Of a stretch of DNA of 64,000 nucleotides, positions 30,189-41,409 are shown piece by piece. The notes under the pieces are model-generated. The model saw only the letters and a list, made by a program, of their open reading frames with translations, ran no database searches and had not been told where the DNA came from. Origin of the DNA: Ariolimax columbianus (Eukaryota; Mollusca; Gastropoda; Stylommatophora; Arionidae). Position numbers and translations under genes: made by a program. How positions within the stretch are numbered: the stretch's first letter is position 1; each line of letters begins with the position of its first letter. The DNA lies in assembly GCA_036924085.1 (NCBI GenBank), contig JAVGWX010000005.1, forward strand, positions 82,264,666-82,328,665, in the 5' to 3' direction.

Positions 30189-30783
30189 AACACATCAGAC
30201 TTAACAAATACATGAACTTGTTAGACACTACACACGAACATACTGCCTCAAATGTATCCATCCATATGAGACAGTGCAACATGTGCTGTTCGCTTACCCA
30301 GGACTCGCCACAGACAAACTCAAGTTATGGCATGGTACCCCAGCAATCAATCACATTAAACAGCTCCACTCGGGATCAAGACGCTGAGCAGCTCATGAGC
30401 TGGAGTGGTCAGCGACAAATAGCTGACTGCTAGCGTCGGGGCCTGCGAACCAGAGCTGCCAAGACCCTTCTACACCTCCACGCGGTGATCCTGGATAACA
30501 GACTGCAGCAGGGCAGACTGGCTAAGGAGAAGGGATCGAAGAGGGAATGCTTACCCGGTACTCAAAAAATGCTTGCTGAAGTCGGATGTGTTGGACCGAA
30601 AAATGCAAATACCGCAGTCAAGCTGTAAACTACGACACAACGCATTCCGTTCTCTGGACTACATTCTGCTACTTAATCCCTTTCAGGGTTTGGTAGCGGG
30701 AGATTGAGAACGAAGAAGAAGAAGAAGAAGAAGAAGAAGACGAAGAAGAAGAAGAAGAAGAAGAAGAAGAAGAAGAAGAAGAA
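30189..30783 (+). mobile_element. LINE-B 3' part with protein C-terminus, core and (GAA)n tail
   Basis: Decayed frames give RTEHIRLNKYMN and then CIHPYETVQHVLFAYPGLAT, a C-terminal cysteine/histidine region of a non-LTR polyprotein. After it come a 3' UTR with CTGGATAACAGACTGCAGCA, the core TGCTGAAGTCGGATGTGTTGG (30575-30595), GTAAACTACGACACAACGC, GGGAGATTGAGAACGAAGA and a long (GAA)n run (30713-30783). This is the most informative LINE-B 3' end in the window. Confidence 0.82.
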
Positions 30784-31734
30784 ACAGCTCCACTCACCAG
30801 CTACAAATCACCTGCAAATTCTTCAACTTGACACACATTGAAAAAGAGCAACCAGCTCGGCATGCCTAATTAATCAATACTAACAACAACAGATACGTGC
30901 AGAAATCGGCTGTAATAGACCGCAAGGCACAATAAATGAAAAAGCAGTGCAACGGGCCCCTTTTAGAAGACAATGCGAGGTAAAAAAAATTATTTGAAAT
31001 TTATTCCCCCATCCCTCTTTGCCCCTCCACACACACACACACACAAATCCGGAAACCCATATGGTAGGATAAAGATAATGGCAGTTCAACAAGCATGCCG
31101 TTGTGGATGAAGTGTTAATCTTCCACTTTTTCTAAGTCAAAACCCGTCAGTGGTTATCGTACATTGCTTTAGTGGGCCCACATCGGATGTGGTTTGTCAG
31201 TGTACTAGATAACCACAAGATAACGCACTGTCTCTGTAGTGCACTTCCATAATTTCATATCTCAAATATGCACGTTTAGTTTATCAATAGCTAGGCAACA
31301 GCAAACCTGCCGACATGCACCCCACGACGCCACAAGTGGTTTGCTCTCTTATATTCATAACGACACTTGGAAAGGGAGGGGTGGGGGGAGGGGGGGTGGG
31401 AAGTGAAGTACAGAAGAACTTTAAATTAGAAACATTGTTATTGGTGTTATTGTTATTGTGTAGGACACAATCTAGGCCCGCATTGGTACAGCGTTGTTAA
31501 AGATCGGGACACATACAGAATACTGGTGTCCTCCTCGCGTACGGCACATCTACTAAACTCAGACCCAGGATGATGTGATAGTGTGTAATGTGTGTGTAGA
31601 TGAAATAGCTATCATTTGAACTGTATCCCACTGCTGCAGTCTGCGGGATGGATTTGTAGAGCTGGAGAATAAAAGCCAAGGCGCTGTTCTTTCATTGTGC
31701 TGTTTTGGTTTGTCCAGTCATTAATGGATTGGGC
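30784..31734. other. No gene supported
   Basis: Contains a CA microsatellite (31028-31046), a G-rich run (31375-31400) and AT-rich sequence. No coding or RNA gene recognised. Confidence 0.5.
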
Positions 31735-32035
31735 TTGGCTTCGTTCGCTCTCAATCTCCCGCTACCAAACCCTGAAAGGGCTTAAGTAGCAGAATGTGGT
31801 CCAGAGAACGGAATGCTTGGTGTCGTAGTTTACAGCTTGGCTGCGATATTTGCACCTTTCGGTCCAACACATCCGACTTCATCAAGTATTTTTTTAGTTC
31901 CGGGTTAGCATTCTTTCTTCGATCCCTTCTCCTTAGCCGGTCTGCCCTGCTGCAGCCTGATATTCAGGATCACCACGTGGAGTTGTAGAAGAGTCTTGGC
32001 AGCTCAGGTTCGCTGGCCCTGGCGCTAGCAGTCAG
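31735..32035 (-). mobile_element. LINE-B 3' end, minus-strand copy
   Basis: Reverse-complement of the 30430-30712 block: CGTTCGCTCTCAATCTCCCG, GTCGTAGTTTACAGCTTGGC, the core as CCAACACATCCGACTTCATC (31863-31882), then TCCTTAGCCGGTCTGCCCTG and GCTAGCAGTCA. It has no long (GAA)n tail. With the plus-strand copy it forms an imperfect inverted pair of about 300 bp separated by about 1 kb. Confidence 0.85.
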
Positions 32036-33109
32036 GTATGGGTTGCTGAACGCTGCTGCTCATCATCTTGATACTTTCCAGTCACTGATGACAGTTTATT
32101 TAGTCGAAACGTCGGTATACTCATGTCACTATCCTCATGTACAAGTGTATTGTGACCTTGTTTCTGTTTCGTTGAAATTGATCTTTCAGTATTCCAAAAC
32201 AACTTTCATGTATATGATATATAAATTGAAGTGGCCGAATGTTGTGGCAGTCAAACCACACTTCTCTTCCACAAGTTTATTTTTCTGTCACTCAATTTAT
32301 TCTTTTCTTACAACATCACAGATACTGGACAGCAACACTGTCATAATTACTGCCGCCAGAACAGATATAGAGGAGATCCACTTCTTCGCCCTTTCATTTT
32401 TAGTTACAAAGAGGACAAGAGAACAAAGGATGCACATAGCTGCAGTTTAGCTAATTATGGTTCAGAGTTTGGGTCATGAGATCAGGACTTTATTCCAAAC
32501 TCTAGACTATAATCAAGCAATCCTCTCAGAGTTCTCCTGTCCTGTGCTCTTTTCGCCAGGTCTTTCCAATTTCTTGCATCGGTCGTTAGGTCTAATTTCC
32601 GTGTGCTTTTTGGCCATCCTGTGCCTCTTTTTTCTTGGGTTTCTGCGGCAGAATTTGTTTGGTTATGCTAGTTTGGGGATTTAGCAATATGTGGTCTATC
32701 CAACACCACCTTCCTTCAATGATTTGTTCTGTTATGTTCTGTACTGTTCTGTTCTGTTAAGAATCGACGTCGTTTCACTACCGGAAAACACATATGTATT
32801 CAGTTCTTCTCGGCAAATGGCGAAGTGTGTAGATAATGAAGGTTCACGTAGGTCGCTGGTTATACATATACCGCTGCCCCATTCTCTGCTGGGATAGCGC
32901 ATGATTTCAAAACCGTGCAGTCTATACATTGTTGGCTTATTGATTGAAGTTTATTTCTAAGATCTCCTGCTCCACCTGTCTTTGTCCTGTTCTCTAGCAT
33001 ATACTTTTGTTTTTTACCTTATTTATTTAGTAACTTAAATTGGCTCTGATCACCTGTCATGTTTAGCTCTATAATAAAGGACTGGCTTCAAATTGGAGTT
33101 GACGATCAT
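32036..33109. other. No gene supported
   Basis: AT-rich unique sequence. Several frames of 65-135 codons occur on the plus strand (for example 32043-32450), but none shows a recognisable domain or a convincing start context. Confidence 0.45.
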
Positions 33110-33600
33110 TAGTGATGTTAAATCTCTCATTTATTCAGTGTCAGAGCATGTGACGATCAAATCTCTCGTTTAATCAGTGCAAAAGCAGGTAAAGATGAAA
33201 TCCCGCATGTGTTCAGTGCAAAAGAAAACAAAGATCAATTCCCTCGTGTGTTCAGTGTAATAGAAAAACAAAGATCAAATCCCTCATTTATTCAGTGTAA
33301 AAGCATGTAAAGATCAATTCTCACATGTATTCAGTGTAATAGAAAGCAAAAGTATCGTATTTATATGCGGGACCGAAGACGTATAACATGTGCAAACATC
33401 GTCACTGCAACATAGCTGCCTGCTTGCATCAGGGTCATTGAATCACGCTGATTGGTTGCATCATGGTCATCGAATCACAGCTGACTGCTTGCTTCATGGT
33501 CAACGAACCATGCTGATTGGTTGCATCAGGGTCAGCTAATCACATCTGCCTGCTTGCATCAGGGTCAGAAAACCATAGCTGATCAAGACAATATTTTACA
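33110..33600. repeat. Two adjacent degenerate tandem arrays
   Basis: At 33110-33360, units of about 45 bp contain AAAGATCAAATCCCTCATTT and ATTCAGTGTAAAAGCA. At 33410-33590, units of about 60 bp contain TGCTTGCATCAGGGTCA and GAATCACAGCTGA. Copies diverge but the period is clear. Confidence 0.8.
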
Positions 33601-33689
33601 TCCAAGCGACGGCCCTGGAAACAGGCTGGGCTAGTGAAGCCTGGCTTAGAAAATATTGATCACAGTGCGATGGGAAAACCATGTCTAAA

Positions 33690-33765
33690 ACAAAAACCTA
33701 GCTTGCAACCGGATGTGTCGGGCGAGAAGCTTAGATATCGCAGCCTCGCTGTAAACAACAACAAC
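33690..33765 (+). mobile_element. Core-bearing retroposon fragment with (AAC)n tail
   Basis: GCTTGCAACCGGATGTGTCG followed by ATATCGCAGCCTCGCTGTAAAC resembles the LINE-B core, but here GTAAAC runs directly into AACAACAACAC. It is probably a related retroposon with a different tail. Confidence 0.6.
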
Positions 33766-34012
33766 ACAACGTGACAATGGCCTTTGCATGACGAGGGCCG
33801 AAGAAGTAAAACGTATATGCTACATATGCATTTGTTTGTCAGAAGCAAGTATTTACAGCTTCCGAATGACAAGACGGTTAGACCGCAAGCGAATCAACAA
33901 TACACTGAACGGGCTATAACCGTCATGGCATAGTTCACGCCGCTGTAAAAATGTACTTAACTATGCAAGAGTTTTGAGCGTCAAATCAGACACGAATGGA
34001 ACTGGTAACAGG

Positions 34013-34310
34013 TTGTTGTTGTTGTTGTTTGTGAATGTTCACAATGAGTAGGTTACTCTTTTGTGCGCCCTGAAAAGGCATTAAGTGGCGGGTTTTAGAA
34101 GCTTTCTTCACATCCCGAGTGTGCTGATGACGGTAGACCGTTCTCCAGACGGGTGGGCTTTGCTTGGCTTCTTCTGCCTGCCGCTCACTACAATATGGAT
34201 TACGTCGTTCGCTCACGTTGTTATCCAGACTGGCATGAAAACAGCCTGTTTCCGGGAAGAGCTACAAGTAAGCCAAGGTGAGGGTCCTGTCCAGTATATT
34301 TTGACTGAAC
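34013..34310 (-). mobile_element. Family D interspersed repeat
   Basis: On the minus strand it ends with CATTGTGAACATTCACAAAC and (CAA)n (TTG repeats at 34013-34028), preceded by GGGCGCACAAAAGAG and CCCGCCACTTAATGCC. It shares these blocks with 8700-8840 and 38757-39055. No protein was recognised. Confidence 0.75.
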
Positions 34311-34639
34311 TTGACTAACATGTCTGATCAGTATATTTTGCCTGACCAGTCGTTAGTCACTGGTAGAAGCTAGAGCTAAAGGTAATCCCATAATAGAAAG
34401 TGCTGTTTGGGATGATGTGTTAGAAACTTTATTCCCCGAGGCTAGGGCTTGTTGATAATGTGATGTGGCTAGGTCTCTTCTCCTTTGCATTCCTATCAAT
34501 AACTGGTAGCGAGGTACACATTTACCGCTGAGCCTATTAGAGTGTGCTAGCAACGGAGTTTGAACCGTGCACCTTTCGGCAAACGCAAGTCTGGTATAAC
34601 TATACATATAAAACCCTAGTGTATCGTTGGTCAAATATA

Positions 34640-35105
34640 ATGTTGCAGTCAGCAAGGGTCAACGTATGCAGGCAGCTCAGGAAAGACGTGCAATCAGCAA
34701 GGGTGTTCGTGTGCATGCAGCCCTAAGTAAGACGTGCAATCAGCAAGGGTCTACGTGTGCAGGAAGCCCTAAGTAAGACGCGCAATCCGCAAGGGTCTAC
34801 GTGTGCATGAAGCCCCAAAAAATACACGCAATCAGCAAGGGTTTACGTGTGCAGGAAGCCCCAAATAAGACGTGCAATCAGCAAGGGTCTACGTGTGCAG
34901 GAAGCCCCAAATAAGACGCGCAATCAGCAAGGGTCTACGTGTGCATGAAGCCCCAAATAATACGCGCAATCAGCAAGGGTTTACGTGTGCAGGAAGCCCC
35001 AAGTAGGACGCGCAATCAGTAAGGGTCTACGTGTGCAGGAAGCCCTAAGTAAGACGTGCTATCAGTAAGGGTCTACGTGTGCAAGCAGTCTAAGAACCAC
35101 GCACA
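34640..35105. repeat. 46-bp minisatellite, about 10 copies
   Basis: Units of GCAATCAGCAAGGGTCTACG, TGTGCAGGAAGCCCCAAATA and AGACGC. Outer copies are the most diverged. Confidence 0.93.
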
Positions 35106-36110
35106 ATCAGTAAGTTTAGAGCAGAGATACCAGCACTAGTACGTGCTGCAGACTATGGTTGCCAATCATGCTATAGACTTTCCGCGCTTACATTGGCCTT
35201 GTCAGTAATAAGTGCATCCACAGAGCAAGGGAAGTAGCTCAACATAGGTTATGTTGTACGTCCTTGCCGACAATGATGGTTATTATTAAATTGTACGACA
35301 AAGAAAAAAGCTTGATTCACTCCAGCAGTTTTGTAAAGTTAGTAGTTCTCAATAAAAATCAATTAGAGCGCATTGTGGTGGGAAAGGCAATTAACTCCTG
35401 CTTGACTTGTTCTTTATTGATCGGGTTAATTTTCAGGAATGATTTTAATCATGAGCTGGGGTTATGTAAGATGATAAATTATATGGCAAAGATACGTAGA
35501 AGCCTGAGACAAGCTACCAGTTTTGTGAGGACAATAGATACGAATACTTGAAAGCGAACTACGAACCAGATTATTTGGTTTATTGCTCTTGTGTGTTGGT
35601 TTGTTATTCTCTGAATTTATTAGTCTTGTTATTCCTCTAATCTCTCTTTCTGGTTTGTTTTTATAATCATATTTCGTTTATCACAAAAGTCAACAAATCA
35701 CTAACAACCTTTTGAGCTTCCAGGTCTCCAACATATACATGTGAACTCATCAACTGATGACGACTCCGTATTTTCTGTAGTGTGTGACTTAGTTTCTACA
35801 GAATCAGGCAGCTATCCCCATACCCAACACACATTAGCCACTTCTTTTGACACGCCTTGCTGGTTACAGTGTTAGATTTTTGCTCGCCTTATAAGGCAAC
35901 TAAGAAATACTGCACAGCGTCGACTGAGTTTACCTCAATATGAATTCGTTAAGTGAATGTGATATATTCTTTATACATCTTAAAACAATTAAAAACGATA
36001 TAGTATAACACGAAATTAAATAAATAATTCATAGCTCAGGAGAAAGCTTTTCATATAATCAATTAACCAAGCACTCAATTAATCAAGGTTTCAAGAACCT
36101 GCACCTCACT
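35106..36110. other. No gene supported
   Basis: About 1 kb of AT-rich unique DNA. A 95-codon plus-strand frame (35264-35551) lacks recognisable motifs. Confidence 0.5.
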
Positions 36111-36114
36111 GTGG

Positions 36115-37370
36115 AGCTCTCGCCCCCTCCCATCTATTGGAGTGTGATGTCTCCCAGCATGTCCCGCCCCTCCCATCTGTTGGGGTGTGATGTCTCCCTG
36201 CATGTCCCGCCCCTCCCATCTGTTGGGGTGTGATGTCTCCCTGCATGTCCCGCCCCTCCCATCTGTTGGGGTGTGATGTCTCCCAGCATGTCCTGCCCCT
36301 CCCATCTATTGGAGTGTGATGTCTCCCAGCATGTCCCGCCCCTCCCATCTGTTGGGGTGTGATGTCTCCCTGCATGTCCCGCCCCTCCCATCTGTTGGGG
36401 TGTGATGTCTCCCTGCATGTCCCGCCCCTCCCATCTGTTGGGGTATGATGTCTCCCTGCATGTCCCGCCCCTCCCATCTGTTGGGGTGTGATGTCTCCCT
36501 GCATGTCCCGCCCCTCCCATCTGTTGGGGTATGATGTCTCCCTGCATGTCCCGCCCCTCCCATCTGTTGGAGTGTGATGTCTCCCAGCATGTCCTGCCCC
36601 TCCCATCTGTTGGGGTGTGATGTCTCCCTGCATGTCCTGCCCCTCCCATCTGTTGGGGTGTGATGTCTCCCAGCATGTCCTGCCCCTCCCATCTGTTGGG
36701 GTGTGATGTCTCCCAGCATGTCCTGCCCCTCCCATCTGTTGGGGTGTGATGTCTCCCAGCATGTCCTGCCCCTCCCATCTGTTGGGGTGTGATGTCTCCC
36801 AGCATGTCCTGCCCCTCCCATCTGTTGGGGTGTGATGTCTCCCTGCATGTCCCGCCCCTCCCATCTGTTGGGGTGTGATGTCTCCCTGCATGTCCCGCCC
36901 CTCCCATCTGTTGGAGTGTGATGTCTCCCAGCATGTCCCGCCCCTCCCATCTGTTGGGGTGTGATGTCTCCCTGCATGTCCTGCCCCTCCCATCTGTTGG
37001 GGTGTGATGTCTCCCTGCATGTCCTGCCCCTCCCATCTGTTGGGGTGTGATGTCTCCCTGCATGTCCTGCCCCTCCCATCTGTTGGGGTGTGATGTCTCC
37101 CTGCATGTCCTGCCCCTCCCATCTGTTGGGGTGTGATGTCTCCCTGCATGTCCTGCCCCTCCCATCTGTTGGGGTGTGATGTCTCCCTGCATGTCCTGCC
37201 CCTCCCATCTGTTGGGGTGTGATGTCTCCCAGCATGTCCTGCCCCTCCCATCTGTTGGGGTGTGATGTCTCCCTGCATGTCCTGCCCCTCCCATCTGTTG
37301 GGGTGTGATGTCTCCCTGCATATCCCGCCCCTCCCATCTGTTGGAGTGTGATGTCTCCCAGCATGCCCCA
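36115..37370. repeat. 43-bp GC-rich minisatellite, about 29 copies
   Basis: Units of GTCCCGCCCCTCCCATCTGT followed by TGGGGTGTGATGTCTCCCTG and CAT. Alternatives TCCTGCC/TCCCGCC and CCCTGCAT/CCCAGCAT vary between units. On the minus strand each unit has GGGAGGGGCGGG or GGGAGGGGCAGG. Since 43 is not a multiple of three and no minus-strand frame has a stop, all three minus-strand frames stay open for over 400 codons, which is a composition effect and not coding. Confidence 0.96.
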
Positions 37371-37715
37371 CATATGTTGGAACGCAGTGTCTCCGATGAT
37401 GCCCCTCTCTCTTCGGGCGTGGTGTCTGCCAGCATGCCCCCTCCCCCAGTTCTCATTGTTTATAAGAGAAATCCTAAAACAACACAGACTTGCAACAGCC
37501 AACACAACACTTACCCCAAAGAAGAAAACGTACGCGCCCGACGTCTCTTCTTGGATCAAATGGACGGACAAACAAATACATCATTAAACAGACTGTTCAT
37601 TGATCTTTCTATCTCAACGTGTAAATAACTGTGCAACAGGAAGTAGAGGGAACATCTCTTCGTTCTCATTTCCAGTCTCTGTTATGGGACAGCGTTTATC
37701 TATTAACAGCAAGTA

Positions 37716-37934
37716 GAGTGCGTGGCCGAAAGGTTTCGATCCTGCCTGCCGACAAGGAGGGCTGCGGTTCGAATCCTCGTTATGGCATATGTTCTTTTTC
37801 TGTTGGGGGTGAAATAAACAAATATAGCCAGCAAACGACGGGGCGACAGCAGTGGCGAAGCAGCCTGTATTCCTAAAAAAAAACGTCGACTACCCCAGCA
37901 ATTGGAAAAAAATATCGAATGACAGGGAAGAAAG
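37716..37934 (+). mobile_element. SINE-3, tRNA-derived
   Basis: TAACAGCAAGTA flanks a 219-bp unit exactly (37704-37715 and 37935-37946). The 5' part has GCGTGGCCGAAAGG in A-box position and GCGGTTCGAATCCTC as a B box, about 35 bases apart as in a tRNA. The remainder is A-rich. No second copy is visible here. Confidence 0.85.
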
Positions 37935-37946
37935 TAACAGCAAGTA

Positions 37947-38349
37947 TTGTAAACTGTAATCTACGCCCAAGGGTAGAAGCAGGACGACTAAGTAGTGCTA
38001 TTTAAAATGCACGTCAATTCCTCCTTGCTTGGTGTTTCTTAATTTTTATTTCATTTATTTGTACAGAATATCTGGACTCTGAACCCAAACTGTGTCAGTA
38101 TCGGGCATGTACAAGCAGGCAAATAGCTACACGGGTAAGTACCGAAATGATGTATTTTATGGTGGCTATTTCAATGTTCACTTAGTAAATCCTTGAGTGT
38201 TGGATGCACGATAGGAACAGAGTGACAGAATGTTCCTCACTCAATCTAACTAAGCAATACAAACTATTAGAAATATAAAACGTATAATTGAGACAGTTTA
38301 GTTTGTGAGAAGCAAAGATGTGGTTAATTAAGGGAATAACTGCATGATT
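37947..38349. other. No gene supported
   Basis: AT-rich sequence without recognised features. Confidence 0.5.
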
Positions 38350-38515
38350 ATGAGGGAAGACCGAGGCACACCGCCAAGTTTACGAGAGAAACAGATGCCG
38401 TTGTATGAAGGATAAACCATATGGTAACGAGAGAAGACCGAGGCACACCGTCAAGTTTATGAGATAACCAGATGGCGTTGTATGAGAAATAAACTATATG
38501 GTAACACGACAAATC
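38350..38515. repeat. 77-bp tandem duplication
   Basis: GAAGACCGAGGCACACCG with its downstream CAAGTTTA(C/T)GAGA and ATATGGTAAC occurs twice at a 77-base spacing; a third partial copy decays near 38500. Confidence 0.85.
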
Positions 38516-38629
38516 CGAGGCTTTCCTGCTCTCTGAAAGGTCTTGGGATCGATATTCGGGGAAGTCCCTTCTTTGAACTTTTATTGAACATAACTTGATA
38601 AATAGAATCAGCATTTTAAAACTCTTCTT

Positions 38630-39310
38630 TGAGAACCATCAACGATTTTTAGAAGTTAAAATGACTCCAAAATGATGATTTTATGAGTTTAAATGGCAGC
38701 AGAATTAATTTTTAGAAGTTTAAATGAGTCTCACGTTTTTTTATGAGTTTAAATAGTTGTTATTGTTGTCCAATGCCTATAACAAGTAAGTTTACTCTTG
38801 TGTGTGCCCTGCAACGGGCGTTAAGTGTGCGGGTTGTAATAGCTTTCGTGACATACCGAGCGTGCTGATGAAGGTGGACCACGGTCCTCCAAATGGTTGT
38901 GCTATGCTTAGCTTCATCAGCGTGGCGCTCACTGCGTTGATCCACATCTCGTCAGCCAAACTGCTTTGAAAACAGTCTGTTTCCAGGAATCGCTACTTGG
39001 ATGAGAGATAGTGGACTGGGTTAGTATTTTGTGCCTGACATTGTCGCCCCGCCTTGTCAGTAATGAGTTTATATGGTACTTTTCTATAGCTTTGATATTG
39101 ACTCAATGGTAAAGTTTCAGGGCTTTGAAATGATTGCAGTATCTCTTCTAGCAGTTCAATGACTTTAGAATTTCGCTTAGCAGCTTAAATGAGCCCAGAG
39201 TTTATTTTAGCAGCTAATATAGCTCCATAGTTTTTATTGCTACAGAGTTTATATGGCTCCAGAGTTTTTTAGCTTTTTCAATGGCTCTGAAAATCAAATA
39301 CCTTCAGAAT
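38630..39310. repeat. Degenerate GAGTTTAAATGGCTCCA-type repeat, split
   Basis: Loose units such as TTTTAGAAGTTTAAATGAGTC and CAGAGTTTATATGGCTCCAG lie on both sides of the family D insertion at 38757-39055. The period is irregular (about 40 bp). Confidence 0.65.
38757..39055 (-). mobile_element. Family D interspersed repeat, third copy
   Basis: Shares CGAGCGTGCTGATGAAGGTGG and the TGTTATTGTTGT (CAA-type) end with the other family D copies. ATGAGTTTA occurs on both sides (38743-38751 and 39063-39071), but this word is also part of the surrounding repeat, so the duplication is only suggestive. Confidence 0.72.
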
Positions 39311-40095
39311 CGATTATTTAGTTGTAACACGCTGAATATCTATTCAGGGGGCGAAATCTGTGATGAGTGGACAATACTGCACCAAACTACGATTACGTCC
39401 CTTTTATAAGCTTCGAGTCTGTCATAACTGAACTTTCATTATATTTACACTTGGGATATAAGGCTGTCATGGCTGTTCTAAGTTCATTTCTGTTTTCGAC
39501 TGTCCTCTTTACCTCCTTCTGTGGGTTTCCACTTCTCCTTTTCATCGCCACAAGCTTTTCACATCTATGCTTTTTTCTTTCCAAACACAAAAATAAAATG
39601 CAGAACGACTTGAACCTATCTCAACCAGAGTTAAAGAAAACGAACACATTTATATCCATAATGTGCAACACCTTGGTTGGGCTGCCTTCTGAGAGCGCAC
39701 AAACCTAGCATAGGTACATACAGACGCACATGTATATCCAAGCACTGGTTTATGCATCTTAATTTCGCCCAGATCACGGTATACGGTGGAATAGAGCCGC
39801 CTGCGCCAGTAGAAACTGGTGAGGCAAACACATAAAATTTAAAATAAAAAAATAATAATAATTAATTAATCAATTAGCAGCCCTGTTCTCTATCCCAAGC
39901 GTGGCCAAATCGCTGCTCATGCTCCACATTTGACTCTTTGACATGTAATATACGTCTCGCGGAAATGTGCATTTTATTTTTTATATTTATTTTTCAATTT
40001 AGTGATCTTATTTTTTTGTTAGTGAAATACAAATTATCTTATTATCTTAGATAATGTGGTTAAGACAATAATCATTCAGTATTTTAAAACATGAT
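39311..40095. other. No gene supported
   Basis: A 113-codon plus-strand frame (39367-39708) with hydrophobic stretches has no recognisable family. The rest is AT-rich and unremarkable. Confidence 0.45.
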
Positions 40096-40098
40096 ATG

Positions 40099-40183
<85 letters not shown>

Positions 40184-40184
40184 G

Positions 40185-40238
<54 letters not shown>

Positions 40239-40245
40239 TATATTA
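40096..40245. repeat. Compound microsatellite (TA)n(TG)n(TGCG)n(TA)n
   Basis: Long TA runs flank TGTGTGTGTGTG and GTGCGTGCGTGCG and then GCGGGTA. Block order matches 21121-21242. Confidence 0.95.
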
Positions 40246-40259
40246 TTGGACAACCCGTT

Positions 40260-41200
40260 CCTCTTAGATGGTTACGCCGCTGCGAGTCCCAACTTCGTTT
40301 CCATTGACTTCTGTCTTGGGCCGCGGTGGACCGGGGCGGGGCGGGGCGGTGGGGGGGGGGGGTATACGTTTCTTGTCTGTAGCATCGTGGATGTTGTTTC
40401 TGAGTTCGAGGAAGTCAGACCAGCGAGTAGGTGGTCTTCCACGTGGTCGTTATCTGTCTCGTAGGTACCAGACTGCAGTCGTGCTCCAACGGTCATCAGT
40501 TCTCCGAAACAAGTGACCAACCAAGCAATGCTTTGCCTTGTCTGCGTGTGTAACTGCATCTTTCCCCAATGACATTTGCTGTACGCCAGTGTTGTGAATA
40601 CCTTTCAAACGTTGGTTGTGGGGCGTGAGGCCGATCATACGTCTCTCGAGGGAGGCTTGGGTCACTCTGAGTTTTGACTCTATTTCTTGTGTAAGTGACC
40701 ATGCTTCTGCTGCATAACATATTGCAGACAGTTTTGTGTAGTTGAATAGGGAGGCGCGCAGACTCTGGTCGTAGGTATGGTCTAAAGCCGTCTTTATGGA
40801 CGAGAAAACCATCCAGCCCGCGCAACGACGTCTTGTTAGTTCTGGGTTTAGGTTGTTCTGCATGTTCAATAGGCGCCCCATGTAGATATACTCCTCTACG
40901 TCCTCCAGATTCTATCCATCGAGGATGACTGGGTCATTCGTAGCGAAACGGGTGCGCTTCCCTTTTTTGTCTTGCAGGGGTTTATCTCGAGGCCAGCTTT
41001 CTCCATACTTTGTGAAGCATAGCTACCATCTGCTTGGCGTGCTCCTTGTCTGTTTCTGCGATAAGCGATGTGTCATCTGCAAAGCGGAATTGGTTAGGTA
41101 GCTTGCCATTGATGTTTATACAAAAGGGTGTCCAATTGCATTGACTGATGATGGACTCAAGGCATGGGGAAAAGAGACGGTGAAATAGGATTTCCCTGGC
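40260..41200 (-). pseudogene. LINE-G reverse transcriptase C-terminal half
   Basis: Minus-strand reading gives YMGRLLNMQNNLNPELTRRR, then AGWMVFSSIKTALDHTYDQS, AICYAAEAWSLTQEIESKL, ERRMIGLTPHNQRLKGI and GHLFRRTDDRWST, the post-catalytic region of an RTE-like LINE. Upstream toward 41190, PIQFRFADDTSLIAETDK-type reading is visible, matching the FADD catalytic box and its surroundings. Frames break at about 40880-40910 and downstream of 40450. A G-run (40351-40361) cuts into the 3' region. Confidence 0.85.
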
Positions 41201-41409
41201 GAAGTCATTTCTTGACGGATACTGTTACTGGTCTTTGGAATGCTTATATTTGAATAGGTATAAACAATTTATGTTTCACAATGTTCATTAAACAATACAA
41301 ACGTGTGTGATGTTTACTCCAGCGGAAAGGGAAATCACCTTTTCTATTTCTGCAGGTTCCTAGTGAATTATTAACCAACAAAATTTGAATTCAAAGGGAG
41401 TCGACAAAA

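Noticed and set aside
36106..37571. Three overlapping minus-strand frames of 421-440 codons
   Set aside because: They are the three translations of one 43-bp minisatellite that lacks stops; the repeated peptide is the same in every frame, which indicates composition and not coding.
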